NCBI GenBank assembly: GCA_027325115.1
Contig: DAHWFG010000506.1
Coordinates: 1-14,490 of the forward strand
Direction of reading: 5' to 3'
From: JAKBCQ01 sp021807585
Lineage (GTDB): Bacteria; Planctomycetota; Planctomycetia; Isosphaerales; Isosphaeraceae
DNA: 14,490 nucleotides
The notes beneath the pieces were generated by a model. That model was not told where the DNA came from. It did not search any database and was given only the letters and a program-made list of their open reading frames with translations. Numbering within the stretch: position 1 is the first letter of the stretch; every line of letters starts with the position of its first letter. The position numbers and the translations under genes are program-made. This document shows positions 7,296-14,490 of the stretch, piece after piece.

Positions 7296-10200
7296 ATGAT
7301 GCGATCTCATCCCTCCCTGGGCCTTCTCGTTCGCTCGTTCGTCGCCGCCGCGCTGTTCGCCGCGATTCCTTGGCTTCCCGCGTCGTCACGCGGTGAAGAG
7401 CCCGCACAATCGGGATCAAAAGTCGATGTCGGCATTTTGCCGACCGACGCCAAGGGGAATCCGCTTAACCTCGATTTCGAGACGGGAACGCTGAAAGATT
7501 GGACCGCGACGGGAACGGCGTTCCCCGATCGCGCCGTCGCGGGAGATACCGTCGCGGCGCGGCGTTCGGATATGAAAAGTAAGCACGCCGGCAAATATTG
7601 GATCAACTCGTTCGATCGAGCGGGCGATCGGCCCGTGGGAACGCTGACGTCGCGGTCGTTCCGCGTGACCAAACCGTTCGCCAAGTTTCTCGTCGCGGGG
7701 GGCTTGAGGCCGACTTCACGCGTGGAGCTTGTGCGTAACGACACCGGAGCGGTTTTTTTTCATATCGAGGGAGACGATACCGAAGAGCTCAAGCCCGTCG
7801 TCGTCGATTTAACGGGTCAGATGAATCGTGAGATTTTCATTCGATTAGTCGATGAATTCGACGGCGGCTGGGGGCACGTCAATTTTGACGATTTCAAATT
7901 GTACGACAAGAAACCGATCGTTCCCGCCTCGGCGCGTCCCTCCGCGGCCGACGTATTTGCGCACGAGGGGCTCGCCCCGCTCGACGCGGCGAAGGCGATG
8001 ACTTTGCCTGAAGGCTTTCATGTGCAATTGTTTGCGGGAGAGCCCGACGTCGTACAGCCGATCGCGCAGGCGATCGACGACCGGGGGAGGCTTTGGGTCG
8101 CCGAGGCGTATTCGTACCCGATTCGCGTTCCCGATAATCAAGCGAAAGATCGTATTTTGATCTTTGAAGATAAAGACGGCGACGGTCGGTTCGACACGCG
8201 CAAGATTTTTGTGGATAAGCTCAATCTCGTCAGCGGGCTCGCGATCGGTTTTGGCGGCGTTTGGGTGGGCGCCGCTCCCCATTTGCTGTTCATCGCCGAT
8301 CAAAACGGCGACGACGTCCCCGACGGGCCCGCCAAGATTCTCCTCGACGGCTGGCATTCTGAAGACACGCACGAAACGCTCAATTCGTTTGCGTGGGGTC
8401 CCGACGGCCGGCTTTACGGATGTCATGGAGTGTTCACGCATTCGCGCGTGGGCAAACCCGGCGCCGCCGATTCCGACCGGATTCCGATTAACGCCGGAAT
8501 CTGGCGGTATCACCCGACGAAACATGTTTTCGAGGTTTTCGCGCACGGAACGAGCAACCCTTGGGGGGTCGATTTCAACCGCGAGGGACAGGCGTTTCTC
8601 ACGTCGTGCGTGATCCCCCATTTGTATCACGTGATTCAGGGCGCGCGATACGAGCGGCAGGCGGGTCCGCATTTTAATCAGTATACGTATGATGATATCA
8701 AGACGATAGCGGATCATCGGCATTATCTCGGCGCCAATCCGCACGCGGGGAACGGTCGATCCGAATCGGCCGGCGGCGGCCACGCGCACGCGGGGGCGGC
8801 GATTTATCAGGGATATTCCTGGCCCAAAGAATATGTCGGCTCGATTTTTATGAATAACATTCATGGCGCTCGGATCAATCGCGACGTTCTTCACCGAGCC
8901 CGATCGGGATTCGTCGGATCGCACGCCGCCGATTTCATCATGGCGAACGACCGCTGGTCGCAGATCGTCAATCTGCAATTCGGACCGGGCGATTCGTTAT
9001 ATATGATCGATTGGTATGATAAAAATCAATGTCATCATTTTAACGTCGACGGGCACGACCGAACGAACGGGCGGATTTTCCGCGTCACGTACGGCGATCA
9101 CAAGCCGCCGCAACTGAATCTCGCTTCGCTTTCCTCGATCGAACTCGCGTCCAAGCTCGCCGATCCCGACTCGTTCGTTTCGCGGCATGCGCTGCGGCTC
9201 CTGCAGGAACGGGGTCGAGACGCCGCGACGGCTCAAGTTCTTGAGAAAACGCTTGCGCAATCGACCGACGAAACCGCCCGGCTTCGCGCTTTATGGGGGC
9301 TCTATGTGATCGGCGAGCCCGTAGACCCCGCCCGGATTGATTATCATCTCGAAAAAAATGAATATCTTCGCGCCTGGACGATTCAACTGGGAACGCAGGA
9401 CGGCGCGTCGGTTATCCCGCTCGATCGGCTTGTCGCCGCGGCCGAATCGGACCCGTCCCCCGTCGTACGGTTGTACCTGGCTTCGGCCGCGGGCCGGATG
9501 TCGATGACCGATCGCCCCCGGATCGTCGCCGCGCTCGCGGCGCACCGCGAAGACGCGACCGATCAGAACCTCCCTCTGATGATCTGGTACGCCGCCGAGC
9601 CGCTCGCCGAGGTCGATCCCGCACATGCGATCGCGATCGCCGAGCGCGCGCGGATTCCGCTCTTACTTCCGTACATGGCGCGTCGAATCGGAGCGATCGG
9701 AACCCCGGAGGCGATCGGCCTGCTCGTCGATCGAGCCGGAGCCGCGGCCGATCTCGCGTCGCGTCGCTCAATCCTCGAGGGGCTCGAAGAATCGCTCAAA
9801 GGCCGAAGACGGATCGACGTGTCCAAAGAGCGAGTCGAAACAATCAGGAGGCTGGCCGAAAGCCCCGACGAACGCGTTCGCTCGCTCGCGCGATCGTTCG
9901 CGGTGTTGTTCGGCGATCCACAAGCGCTCAAGGCGTTAAGAGAAAATCTCATCAATCTGAACACACCTTTGAACGTGCGGAACGATTCGCTCGCGGCGCT
10001 GTTGAACGCGCGCGATCCCGAACTCGGAGCGACGCTGATCGCTCTGCTCGACGACGCGACGATTCGAGCGAAGGCGATCCGCTCGCTCGCCTCTTACGAC
10101 GATCCCCAAATCCCCGCGGCGCTCGTCGAGCGGTATGAGAGGTTCACCGCGGACGAACGACGCGACGTTTTGAACACGCTCGCGGCGCGGCTCGATTCGG

Positions 10201-11372
10201 CGCGCGTACTGATGACCGCGGTCGAATCCAAGCGAATCGCCGCCAAAGATCTGACCGCCGACGTCATTCGTCAATTGCGCAATCATAAAAATAAACAACT
10301 TGATGAACAAATCGCAAGATCTTGGGGCGCTGCGCGGGAGACCTCTGCCGACAAGAAGGCCGAGATCGCGCGATATAAGAAGCTGCTCTCGACCCCCGCG
10401 CGCCCGCCCTCCGACGTCATGCTGGGACGATCGATCTTTGTAAAAACATGTTCGCAATGTCATACGTTGTTCGGCGTGGGAGGGAAGGTCGGCCCCGAGC
10501 TGACGGGATCGAATCGAGCCGATCTCGATTACGTGCTTTCCAACGTGCTCGATCCGAGCGCCTTGATCGGCAAAGATTATCAGGCTCAGATCGTTTCGAC
10601 GAAGGACGGACGCGTGTTGACGGGGATTATTCGGGGGGAGGATAAACGAACGATCACGGTCGTATCGGCAAATGATATTATAACGGTCCCCAAAAGCGAA
10701 ATCGACGAACGACGCGTGAGCGACGAATCGATGATGCCGATCGACATCTGGAAGCCCCTTTCAGAGCACGAGATTCGCTCGCTCGTCGCGTATCTGGCGA
10801 GCCCTTCGCAAACGCCGTTATTGGCGACGCGCGATAACGCGCCGGGGTTCTTTAATGAACGCGATCTCAAGGGCTGGGAGGGAGATCACACGCTTTGGAC
10901 GGTCGAGAACGGCGAGATCGTCGGCAAAACGGCGGGGTTGAATCATAACGAGTTCCTGAGAAGTGAACTCGCCGCCGCGGATTTCCGCCTCAGACTCAAG
11001 GTAAAACTCGTGGATAACGCGGGAAACAGCGGCGTGCAATTCCGTAGCGAGGCCGGGCCGAACGGCGAAATCGCCGGATATCAGGCCGATATCGGCGTCG
11101 GCTGGTGGGGCAAACTGTACGAGGAGAACCGCCGCGGTTTGCTCTGGGATCGATCGGGTGAGGCGTATGTAAAACCGAACGACTGGAACGATTATGAGAT
11201 CGTCGCGATCGGCGGCCGCATCCGTACATATATCAACGGTAAGTTGTGCGTGGATCTGAACGATACCGGCGGAGCGAAGCGGGGGATTTTCGCGATTCAG
11301 TTGCATGCGGGAGGACCGACCGAGGTCCGGATTCGAGACGTTCGCCTCGAACCCGACCCCAAGATCGATTGA
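7296..11372 (+). CDS. Secreted PVC-type haem-binding dehydrogenase-like protein with C-terminal DUF1080 (3-keto-disaccharide hydrolase) domain
   Basis: This is a 1358-residue multidomain protein. Residues 1-33 are a signal peptide (LLVRSFVAAALFAAIPWLPASS). About 48-210 is a jelly-roll-like segment beginning LDFETGTLKDWTATGTAF, as found at the front of other planctomycete carbohydrate proteins. About 235-600 is the planctomycete/Verrucomicrobia 'membrane-bound dehydrogenase' beta-propeller (TIGR02604 type; LPEGFHVQLFAGEPDVVQPIA, LWVAEAYSYP), with a calcium-binding-like DKDGDG at 292. About 606-1010 is a HEAT-type helical repeat region. About 1040-1177 is the TIGR02603 haem domain, with CSQCH at 1052-1056 and MMP at 1146-1148 offering a likely axial Met. 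From 1185 comes DUF1080 (PF06439: FFNERDLKGW, NSGVQFRSE, NDYEIVAIGGRIRTYINGK). The likely role is periplasmic oxidation of a sugar with electron transfer to haem, plus cleavage of a 3-keto-glycoside. Domains are well supported; the reaction is inferred. ATG 7299 is an equally good start. Confidence 0.9.
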   Translation: MMRSHPSLGLLVRSFVAAALFAAIPWLPASSRGEEPAQSGSKVDVGILPTDAKGNPLNLDFETGTLKDWTATGTAFPDRAVAGDTVAARRSDMKSKHAGKYWINSFDRAGDRPVGTLTSRSFRVTKPFAKFLVAGGLRPTSRVELVRNDTGAVFFHIEGDDTEELKPVVVDLTGQMNREIFIRLVDEFDGGWGHVNFDDFKLYDKKPIVPASARPSAADVFAHEGLAPLDAAKAMTLPEGFHVQLFAGEPDVVQPIAQAIDDRGRLWVAEAYSYPIRVPDNQAKDRILIFEDKDGDGRFDTRKIFVDKLNLVSGLAIGFGGVWVGAAPHLLFIADQNGDDVPDGPAKILLDGWHSEDTHETLNSFAWGPDGRLYGCHGVFTHSRVGKPGAADSDRIPINAGIWRYHPTKHVFEVFAHGTSNPWGVDFNREGQAFLTSCVIPHLYHVIQGARYERQAGPHFNQYTYDDIKTIADHRHYLGANPHAGNGRSESAGGGHAHAGAAIYQGYSWPKEYVGSIFMNNIHGARINRDVLHRARSGFVGSHAADFIMANDRWSQIVNLQFGPGDSLYMIDWYDKNQCHHFNVDGHDRTNGRIFRVTYGDHKPPQLNLASLSSIELASKLADPDSFVSRHALRLLQERGRDAATAQVLEKTLAQSTDETARLRALWGLYVIGEPVDPARIDYHLEKNEYLRAWTIQLGTQDGASVIPLDRLVAAAESDPSPVVRLYLASAAGRMSMTDRPRIVAALAAHREDATDQNLPLMIWYAAEPLAEVDPAHAIAIAERARIPLLLPYMARRIGAIGTPEAIGLLVDRAGAAADLASRRSILEGLEESLKGRRRIDVSKERVETIRRLAESPDERVRSLARSFAVLFGDPQALKALRENLINLNTPLNVRNDSLAALLNARDPELGATLIALLDDATIRAKAIRSLASYDDPQIPAALVERYERFTADERRDVLNTLAARLDSARVLMTAVESKRIAAKDLTADVIRQLRNHKNKQLDEQIARSWGAARETSADKKAEIARYKKLLSTPARPPSDVMLGRSIFVKTCSQCHTLFGVGGKVGPELTGSNRADLDYVLSNVLDPSALIGKDYQAQIVSTKDGRVLTGIIRGEDKRTITVVSANDIITVPKSEIDERRVSDESMMPIDIWKPLSEHEIRSLVAYLASPSQTPLLATRDNAPGFFNERDLKGWEGDHTLWTVENGEIVGKTAGLNHNEFLRSELAAADFRLRLKVKLVDNAGNSGVQFRSEAGPNGEIAGYQADIGVGWWGKLYEENRRGLLWDRSGEAYVKPNDWNDYEIVAIGGRIRTYINGKLCVDLNDTGGAKRGIFAIQLHAGGPTEVRIRDVRLEPDPKID

Positions 11373-11440
11373 TCCAAATAAGATTGGCGAGAACCGAACT
11401 CGATGCGCTACGCGGTTTGATTGGAAACACCGTGACTTGC

Positions 11441-11456
11441 GGAGCGTGTTTGCTCC
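11441..11456. terminator. Possible weak bidirectional terminator hairpin between convergent genes
   Basis: GGAGC-GTGTTT-GCTCC forms a 5-bp stem with a 6-nt loop in the 87-bp gap between the stop of the PVC haem gene (11372) and the stop of the DUF1264 gene (11460). There is no proper U-tract on either side, so it is a candidate from position and symmetry only. Confidence 0.25.
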
Positions 11457-11459
11457 TCG

Positions 11460-12179
11460 TTATTTCGCTCGTTTGAAGGCTTCCTCGGGTGTGTCCGGGC
11501 CGTCGGCGGTCCAGCGTCGACCGATGACTTCGACCGATGCGGGAGGCGGAATCTGAGGAACGGGAAGATTGTAAGATTTGGTTCGATGTTCACGGATTTG
11601 TTTGGTGGACACTTTGAATCGACGATCGCGATCGACCGCGAGTTCTCGGTTTTCCTGGCCGTCGCCGGTAAGCGACCACATGAGAAGGGGTTCGCCCATC
11701 GGCACGGGGGTTTTGGGATCGGGCCAGGTGTGCCACGTTTTGCCCCAGGTGTTGATCAGGGCCTTCATAAAATCGTCTTCGCCGTCGCGGGTCATGTGGG
11801 GTGCGATCAGGCCTCCGCTCATAACCTCATACGTATGAGGATGCCAGAATTTCTTTTCGGCGTCGGGGAGATCCTGGAACAGTTCGTCGGCGATGATGTA
11901 TTCGACGCCGATGAGCCGAGCGTGTTTATCGCTCGAATCGTAAAGCAGACATTGGTGCATTTTATCGCCGCGCGGCGAGCAGAAATGGTGCGTCTCGAAC
12001 TGGATTTTGGTGTTGTGTTTGGCGACGTGGAACCCGCAAAAGAACAAGTGGATGTTGTCGATCGGCGGCGCCGATTCGCGTGCTCCATCGCCGTGCTCTC
12101 CCGCGGTCGCGGGCGAGTTCCCAGCCAAGATCCCTCCGCAAGCCGTGCCGACGATCCCGAGCGCTTCGCGTCGATTCAT
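11460..12179 (-). CDS. Exported DUF1264 / oil body-associated protein (OBAP) family protein
   Basis: This 239-residue protein starts MNRREALGIVGTACGGILAG. The twin Arg followed by a hydrophobic stretch and ATA-G (24-27) looks like a Tat signal with cleavage after residue 26. The mature part matches DUF1264 (PF06884), known from plant oil bodies and scattered in fungi and bacteria: HLFFCGFHVAKHN (44-56), QFETHHFCSP (60-69), MHQCLLYDSSDKHARLIGVEYII (from 74), WHPHTYEVMSGGL (112-124), TWGKTWHTWPD (144-154) and PMGEPLLMW. The many conserved His and Cys residues suggest metal binding, but no biochemical activity is established for the family to my knowledge. The frame is open upstream to 12449, but that part is non-homologous. 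The ATG at 12179 has GGGGAA 8 nt before it and begins the export signal. It converges on the PVC haem gene and diverges from the ATPase gene. Confidence 0.88.
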   Translation of the reverse strand: MNRREALGIVGTACGGILAGNSPATAGEHGDGARESAPPIDNIHLFFCGFHVAKHNTKIQFETHHFCSPRGDKMHQCLLYDSSDKHARLIGVEYIIADELFQDLPDAEKKFWHPHTYEVMSGGLIAPHMTRDGEDDFMKALINTWGKTWHTWPDPKTPVPMGEPLLMWSLTGDGQENRELAVDRDRRFKVSTKQIREHRTKSYNLPVPQIPPPASVEVIGRRWTADGPDTPEEAFKRAK

Positions 12180-12389
12180 GGTGTTCGTTCCCCGTTGGAT
12201 GGTGGTGAGCGACCGAGAAAACCGCTCGATCGCTCGCGCCGCGGGGCGAACCGCGGCGCGGGTATTAAATCGGTAAATCAGAATACAACTACTCAACCGC
12301 TCAGTCTTATAAAGGATAGCAAAGTTCAGTTTGGAAGTCAACATTCGCGATCGAAAGAAATCGACGCGGCGGGATCGAATCCGATCGGT

Positions 12390-12395
12390 TATAAT
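12390..12395 (+). promoter_or_regulatory. Candidate -10 element for the ATPase-PIN operon
   Basis: A perfect TATAAT lies 47 bp before the ATG of the ATPase gene, which would give a leader of about 40 nt. No consensus -35 hexamer is seen 16-18 bp upstream, so it may need an activator or be fortuitous. It sits in the 263-bp divergent gap (12180-12442) shared with the DUF1264 gene, which otherwise shows no gene and three CGATCG sites. Confidence 0.4.
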
Positions 12396-12442
12396 CCGGA
12401 CGGCGTCATTGAATCGAAATTTCGAAGAGACGGCGAACGGCG

Positions 12443-13882
12443 ATGACATCTCCGAACAATTCTTTACCCAGTGCGATCACCTCGATCGGGGTTAAGGGGT
12501 TCAAATCGATTCGCGATCTGCAAACGATCGCGATCGCTCCGCTGACGGTCCTCGCGGGAGCGAACAGCTCGGGCAAATCGAGCGTCATCCAGCCCCTTTT
12601 GCTGATGAAGCAAACGATCGAGGCGCCTTACGATCCGGGTCCGCTCTTGATCAAGGGGCCGTACGCTTCGTTCACATCGGTCGATCAATTTCTTTTCAAC
12701 GGAGGTCTCGGAAGTCGAGAATCCGGATTTGAAGTAGAGATTCGATTGGATAACGACGAAGTCGTGGGATGCCGCTTCAATGCGATCGATCAAAAAGGAG
12801 TGTATCCGATTGAATTGGAATGGACCCGTTATCATGTATCAAATGATACATTGCGATTATGGCTGGATATGGAAGCGGGGGAAATTAGATCCCAGTTGGA
12901 ACATTCAAGAGGCGGTTACAAAAGACAATTGGAGATCGAAAGTAAGAGAGAGAACGTGGAGCCCGGCGCCCAGAGAAATCGATGCTTTATAGAACCACAT
13001 ATTTATTATAAGGACCCTAATAGTGGGTTTAAATCCGCAGAATCCGGCTGGATTCCAACGGCCCGATTAATCATGATAGAGTTAGATACGTTGATGTATC
13101 TTCCCGCCGAACGCGGCGGACCGAAGCGAACATTTGAGCTTCGATATCTTCCCAAAGTCATCGGCGGGCTTTTTCATGATTACACCGCTTCCGTCATTTT
13201 TCAATGGGGAATCGCCGAACCAAAGGGCGAACGATATCTTCAATTACAACACGATCTTGCCGAACTGGGGCTCACGGGATCGATCGAGGCGTCGTTGATC
13301 AATCCTGTCGAATTGGAATTAAGAGTCGGCAGACAACCGGTACGAGCGAAACCTGTAAAACCCCTTAAAAACGGATCGCCGAAAAGGAGAGGATCGAGAA
13401 ATAAAGAGAACGAACTCGTCAACCTCGCCGATGTCGGCGTGGGGGTTTCGTACGCTTTGCCCGTGGTAACGGCTTTGATCGCGGCCATGCCGAATCAGCT
13501 TGTGTATATCGATCAGCCCGAGCTTCATTTGCACCCGCGCGCCCAGGTGGCGATGGCTTCGCTGCTCGCCAAGGCCGCGAAACGGGGCGTTCGAGTAATC
13601 GTCGAGACACATAGCGCAATGCTCGTGCTAGCGATCCGCGCACTTGTCGCCGAAAAAGTGCTGTCTCCCGATCAGGTTAAGCTGCACTGGTTCCAAAGAG
13701 ACGACGACGGTGCGACGAACGTGACCACCGCCGAGCTCGATGAGTTCGGAAGACAAGGCGATTGGCCGGGGGATTTCAGCGACGTCGCACTTGAAACCCA
13801 AGGTCGATACCTCGACTCCGTGCAACCGATTTTCCAATCCAAACCGAAATCGAAGCCGACCGTCGCGTCTCGTCTGTCGTAA
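12443..13882 (+). CDS. ABC-class AAA ATPase with DUF3696-like C-terminus, probable nuclease partner
   Basis: This is a 479-residue SMC/Rad50-like AAA ATPase (AAA_15/AAA_21 group). It starts ITSIGVKGFKSIRDLQTIAIAPLTVLAGANSSGKSS, with Walker A GANSSGKS at 39-46. A DVGVGVSYALPVV segment (330-342) stands in the ABC signature position. Walker B is LVYIDQPELHLHP (353-365), with D357 and Q358 followed by E360 of the family's PELHLHP block. The H-loop ETHS is at 388-391. The C-terminal NVTTAELDEFGRQGDWPGDF resembles DUF3696. YLPAERGGPKR near 213 is another family hallmark. Such ATPases usually work with a small effector encoded alongside (OLD, Gabija, Septu, PARIS and Abi systems). Here a PIN-like gene follows after 10 bp. 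The middle (about 12780-13260) is more AT-rich than the ends. All six CGATCG sites in the gene are 5' of 13287. The ATPase assignment is certain; a defence role is inferred. Confidence 0.9.
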   Translation: MTSPNNSLPSAITSIGVKGFKSIRDLQTIAIAPLTVLAGANSSGKSSVIQPLLLMKQTIEAPYDPGPLLIKGPYASFTSVDQFLFNGGLGSRESGFEVEIRLDNDEVVGCRFNAIDQKGVYPIELEWTRYHVSNDTLRLWLDMEAGEIRSQLEHSRGGYKRQLEIESKRENVEPGAQRNRCFIEPHIYYKDPNSGFKSAESGWIPTARLIMIELDTLMYLPAERGGPKRTFELRYLPKVIGGLFHDYTASVIFQWGIAEPKGERYLQLQHDLAELGLTGSIEASLINPVELELRVGRQPVRAKPVKPLKNGSPKRRGSRNKENELVNLADVGVGVSYALPVVTALIAAMPNQLVYIDQPELHLHPRAQVAMASLLAKAAKRGVRVIVETHSAMLVLAIRALVAEKVLSPDQVKLHWFQRDDDGATNVTTAELDEFGRQGDWPGDFSDVALETQGRYLDSVQPIFQSKPKSKPTVASRLS

Positions 13883-13892
13883 TAATGCTTTC

Positions 13893-14468
13893 ATGAAAAG
13901 ACTTGTTGTTGACACGAACGTCATTATTTCCGCCGGGATGGAAGATGATCCCGATCAGAGATCGTACGTATGTCGAAAAACGTTGGAAGCTATCAAATCC
14001 GGCGATTATCATTTTGTTCTCGGTGATGAATTATCCAGAGAATTGAAAAAGCATCGAATTGGTTTATCCTCGTTTTCCTCTGATTGGCTCGAAACTATGA
14101 TATCGGAAAAAAGAGTGTGCGGTTATGATGTAGATAGTGAAGAGACAAGCTTGATCAAAAAAAACCTCCGTTCCGCCATCCAGACGAGGGAGATCTACAA
14201 AATCGTTGAAAAAGATTATCATCTGATAGAGGCTGCTATCTTAACAGATAAATTGATCATTTCAGTGGAAACACATTCACGAGATCATTTTCGTATGTAT
14301 TCAAATGTAATTCAAGTTCTTCAAGAGATCTGCTGGATGAATCCCGCCGATCCCGAAGAGAAAGTCGTCGCCTGGCTCAAAGCGGGCGCCAAGCATTCGG
14401 ATTGCCGCAAGCTCGTCCCGCATGATCCCACGCCCAGGCCAAGGCGACGCAAACCGAAAGATCGCTGA
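13893..14468 (+). CDS. PIN-like nuclease, partner of the upstream AAA ATPase
   Basis: From the ATG at 13893 this is a 191-residue protein that opens MKRLVVDTNVIISAG, the standard PIN-domain first strand with catalytic D7. Further acidic candidates are E46/E50 (LGDELSREL), D108 in EKDYHLIEAAILTDKLIIS, and E126 where most PIN domains have the 'T-x-D' aspartate (here ISVETHSRD; D131 is the alternative). PIN domains are Mg-dependent RNases or DNases, often toxins or defence effectors. The C-terminus (after 172) is a basic Pro/Arg/Lys tail. The frame is open upstream to 13740, but that part overlaps the ATPase gene and lacks PIN homology; with the ATG at 13893 the gap is 10 bp, which indicates an operon. 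No clear ribosome site is present, so translation may be coupled. The body (13900-14340) is AT-rich and lacks CGATCG; the last ~130 bp return to host-like composition. No antitoxin-like gene is adjacent. Confidence 0.8.
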   Translation: MKRLVVDTNVIISAGMEDDPDQRSYVCRKTLEAIKSGDYHFVLGDELSRELKKHRIGLSSFSSDWLETMISEKRVCGYDVDSEETSLIKKNLRSAIQTREIYKIVEKDYHLIEAAILTDKLIISVETHSRDHFRMYSNVIQVLQEICWMNPADPEEKVVAWLKAGAKHSDCRKLVPHDPTPRPRRRKPKDR

Positions 14469-14490
14469 ATCCGGTCGATGCGGACGTTAC

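Larger units (their letters stand above)
395..13286. repeat. Highly iterated palindrome CGATCG dispersed through genes and intergenic DNA
   Basis: Counting by eye gives about 80 copies of CGATCG, first at 395-400 and last at 13281-13286. Some overlap as CGATCGATCG (for example near 5541-5570). Flanks vary: only about 9 copies are the full HIP1 octamer GCGATCGC. Approximate counts are 21 in the TPR-like gene, 11 in the transporter gene, 6 in the 361-bp divergent region, 21 in the PVC haem gene and 6 in the ATPase gene; none is present after 13286. A base-composition model for GC-rich DNA predicts about 4-5 in the window. The count is by hand and may be off by a few. Confidence 0.85.

Noticed and set aside
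7845..8978. Minus-strand open frame of 377 codons
   Set aside because: It is the antisense shadow of the PVC haem protein's propeller domain; no recognisable domain.
11586..12446. Plus-strand open frame of 286 codons
   Set aside because: Antisense to the DUF1264 gene, whose conserved motifs decide the coding strand.
12180..12449. N-terminal extension of the DUF1264 protein
   Set aside because: The extra residues have no homology, run through the divergent promoter into the ATPase gene start, and would bury the Tat-like leader.
395..13286. CGATCG copies as a CRISPR array or tandem repeat
   Set aside because: Copies are irregularly spaced six-base palindromes inside and outside genes, without constant spacers or longer shared repeats.
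13740..13892. Upstream start for the PIN protein overlapping the ATPase gene
   Set aside because: The 51 extra residues are low-complexity, out of frame with the ATPase gene and precede the canonical PIN start MKRLVVDTNV.

Overview
The window looks like chromosomal DNA of a planctomycete (phylum Planctomycetota). The main evidence is the 1358-residue secreted protein at 7296-11372, which combines the 'PVC-type' propeller/dehydrogenase domain, a single CxxCH haem site and a DUF1080 domain, an architecture largely confined to Planctomycetes and relatives. The GC-rich coding style, long TPR protein and M16 peptidase pair fit. No rRNA, tRNA, CRISPR array, insertion sequence or phage gene was seen.

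Layout. On the minus strand, reading right to left: an NHS-family (NupG-like) transporter (6934-5669), a membrane-anchored helical/TPR-like protein (5617-3128), a Vsr-type mismatch endonuclease (3033-2557), a 784-bp stretch with no convincing gene but a very AT-rich island, then an M16 peptidase pair. The M16 pair is a catalytically dead subunit (best start GTG at 1772, end 525) followed at once by a catalytic HxxEH subunit that runs off the left edge. Divergent from the transporter, on the plus strand, is the PVC haem protein. It converges on a Tat-type exported DUF1264 (oil-body-associated-protein family) gene (12179-11460). Divergent from that is a two-gene plus-strand operon: an ABC-class AAA ATPase with a DUF3696-like C-terminus (12443-13882) and, 10 bp later, a PIN-like nuclease (13893-14468).

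How they may work together. The transporter and PVC/DUF1080 protein share a 361-bp divergent control region and plausibly form a sugar or glycoside oxidation and uptake unit: dehydrogenase and 3-keto-glycoside hydrolase outside the inner membrane, symporter in it. The M16 genes form a heterodimeric zinc peptidase. The ATPase-PIN pair has the form of an ATPase-sensor plus nuclease-effector module, as in several anti-phage systems, and is the best candidate for an undescribed system.

A window-wide signal is the palindrome CGATCG: about 80 copies counted by eye where roughly 4-5 would be expected from base composition. It occurs in genes and intergenic DNA alike, recalls cyanobacterial HIP1, and is absent from the last ~1.2 kb. 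A vsr gene in the same window suggests a testable link to cytosine methylation and T:G repair.
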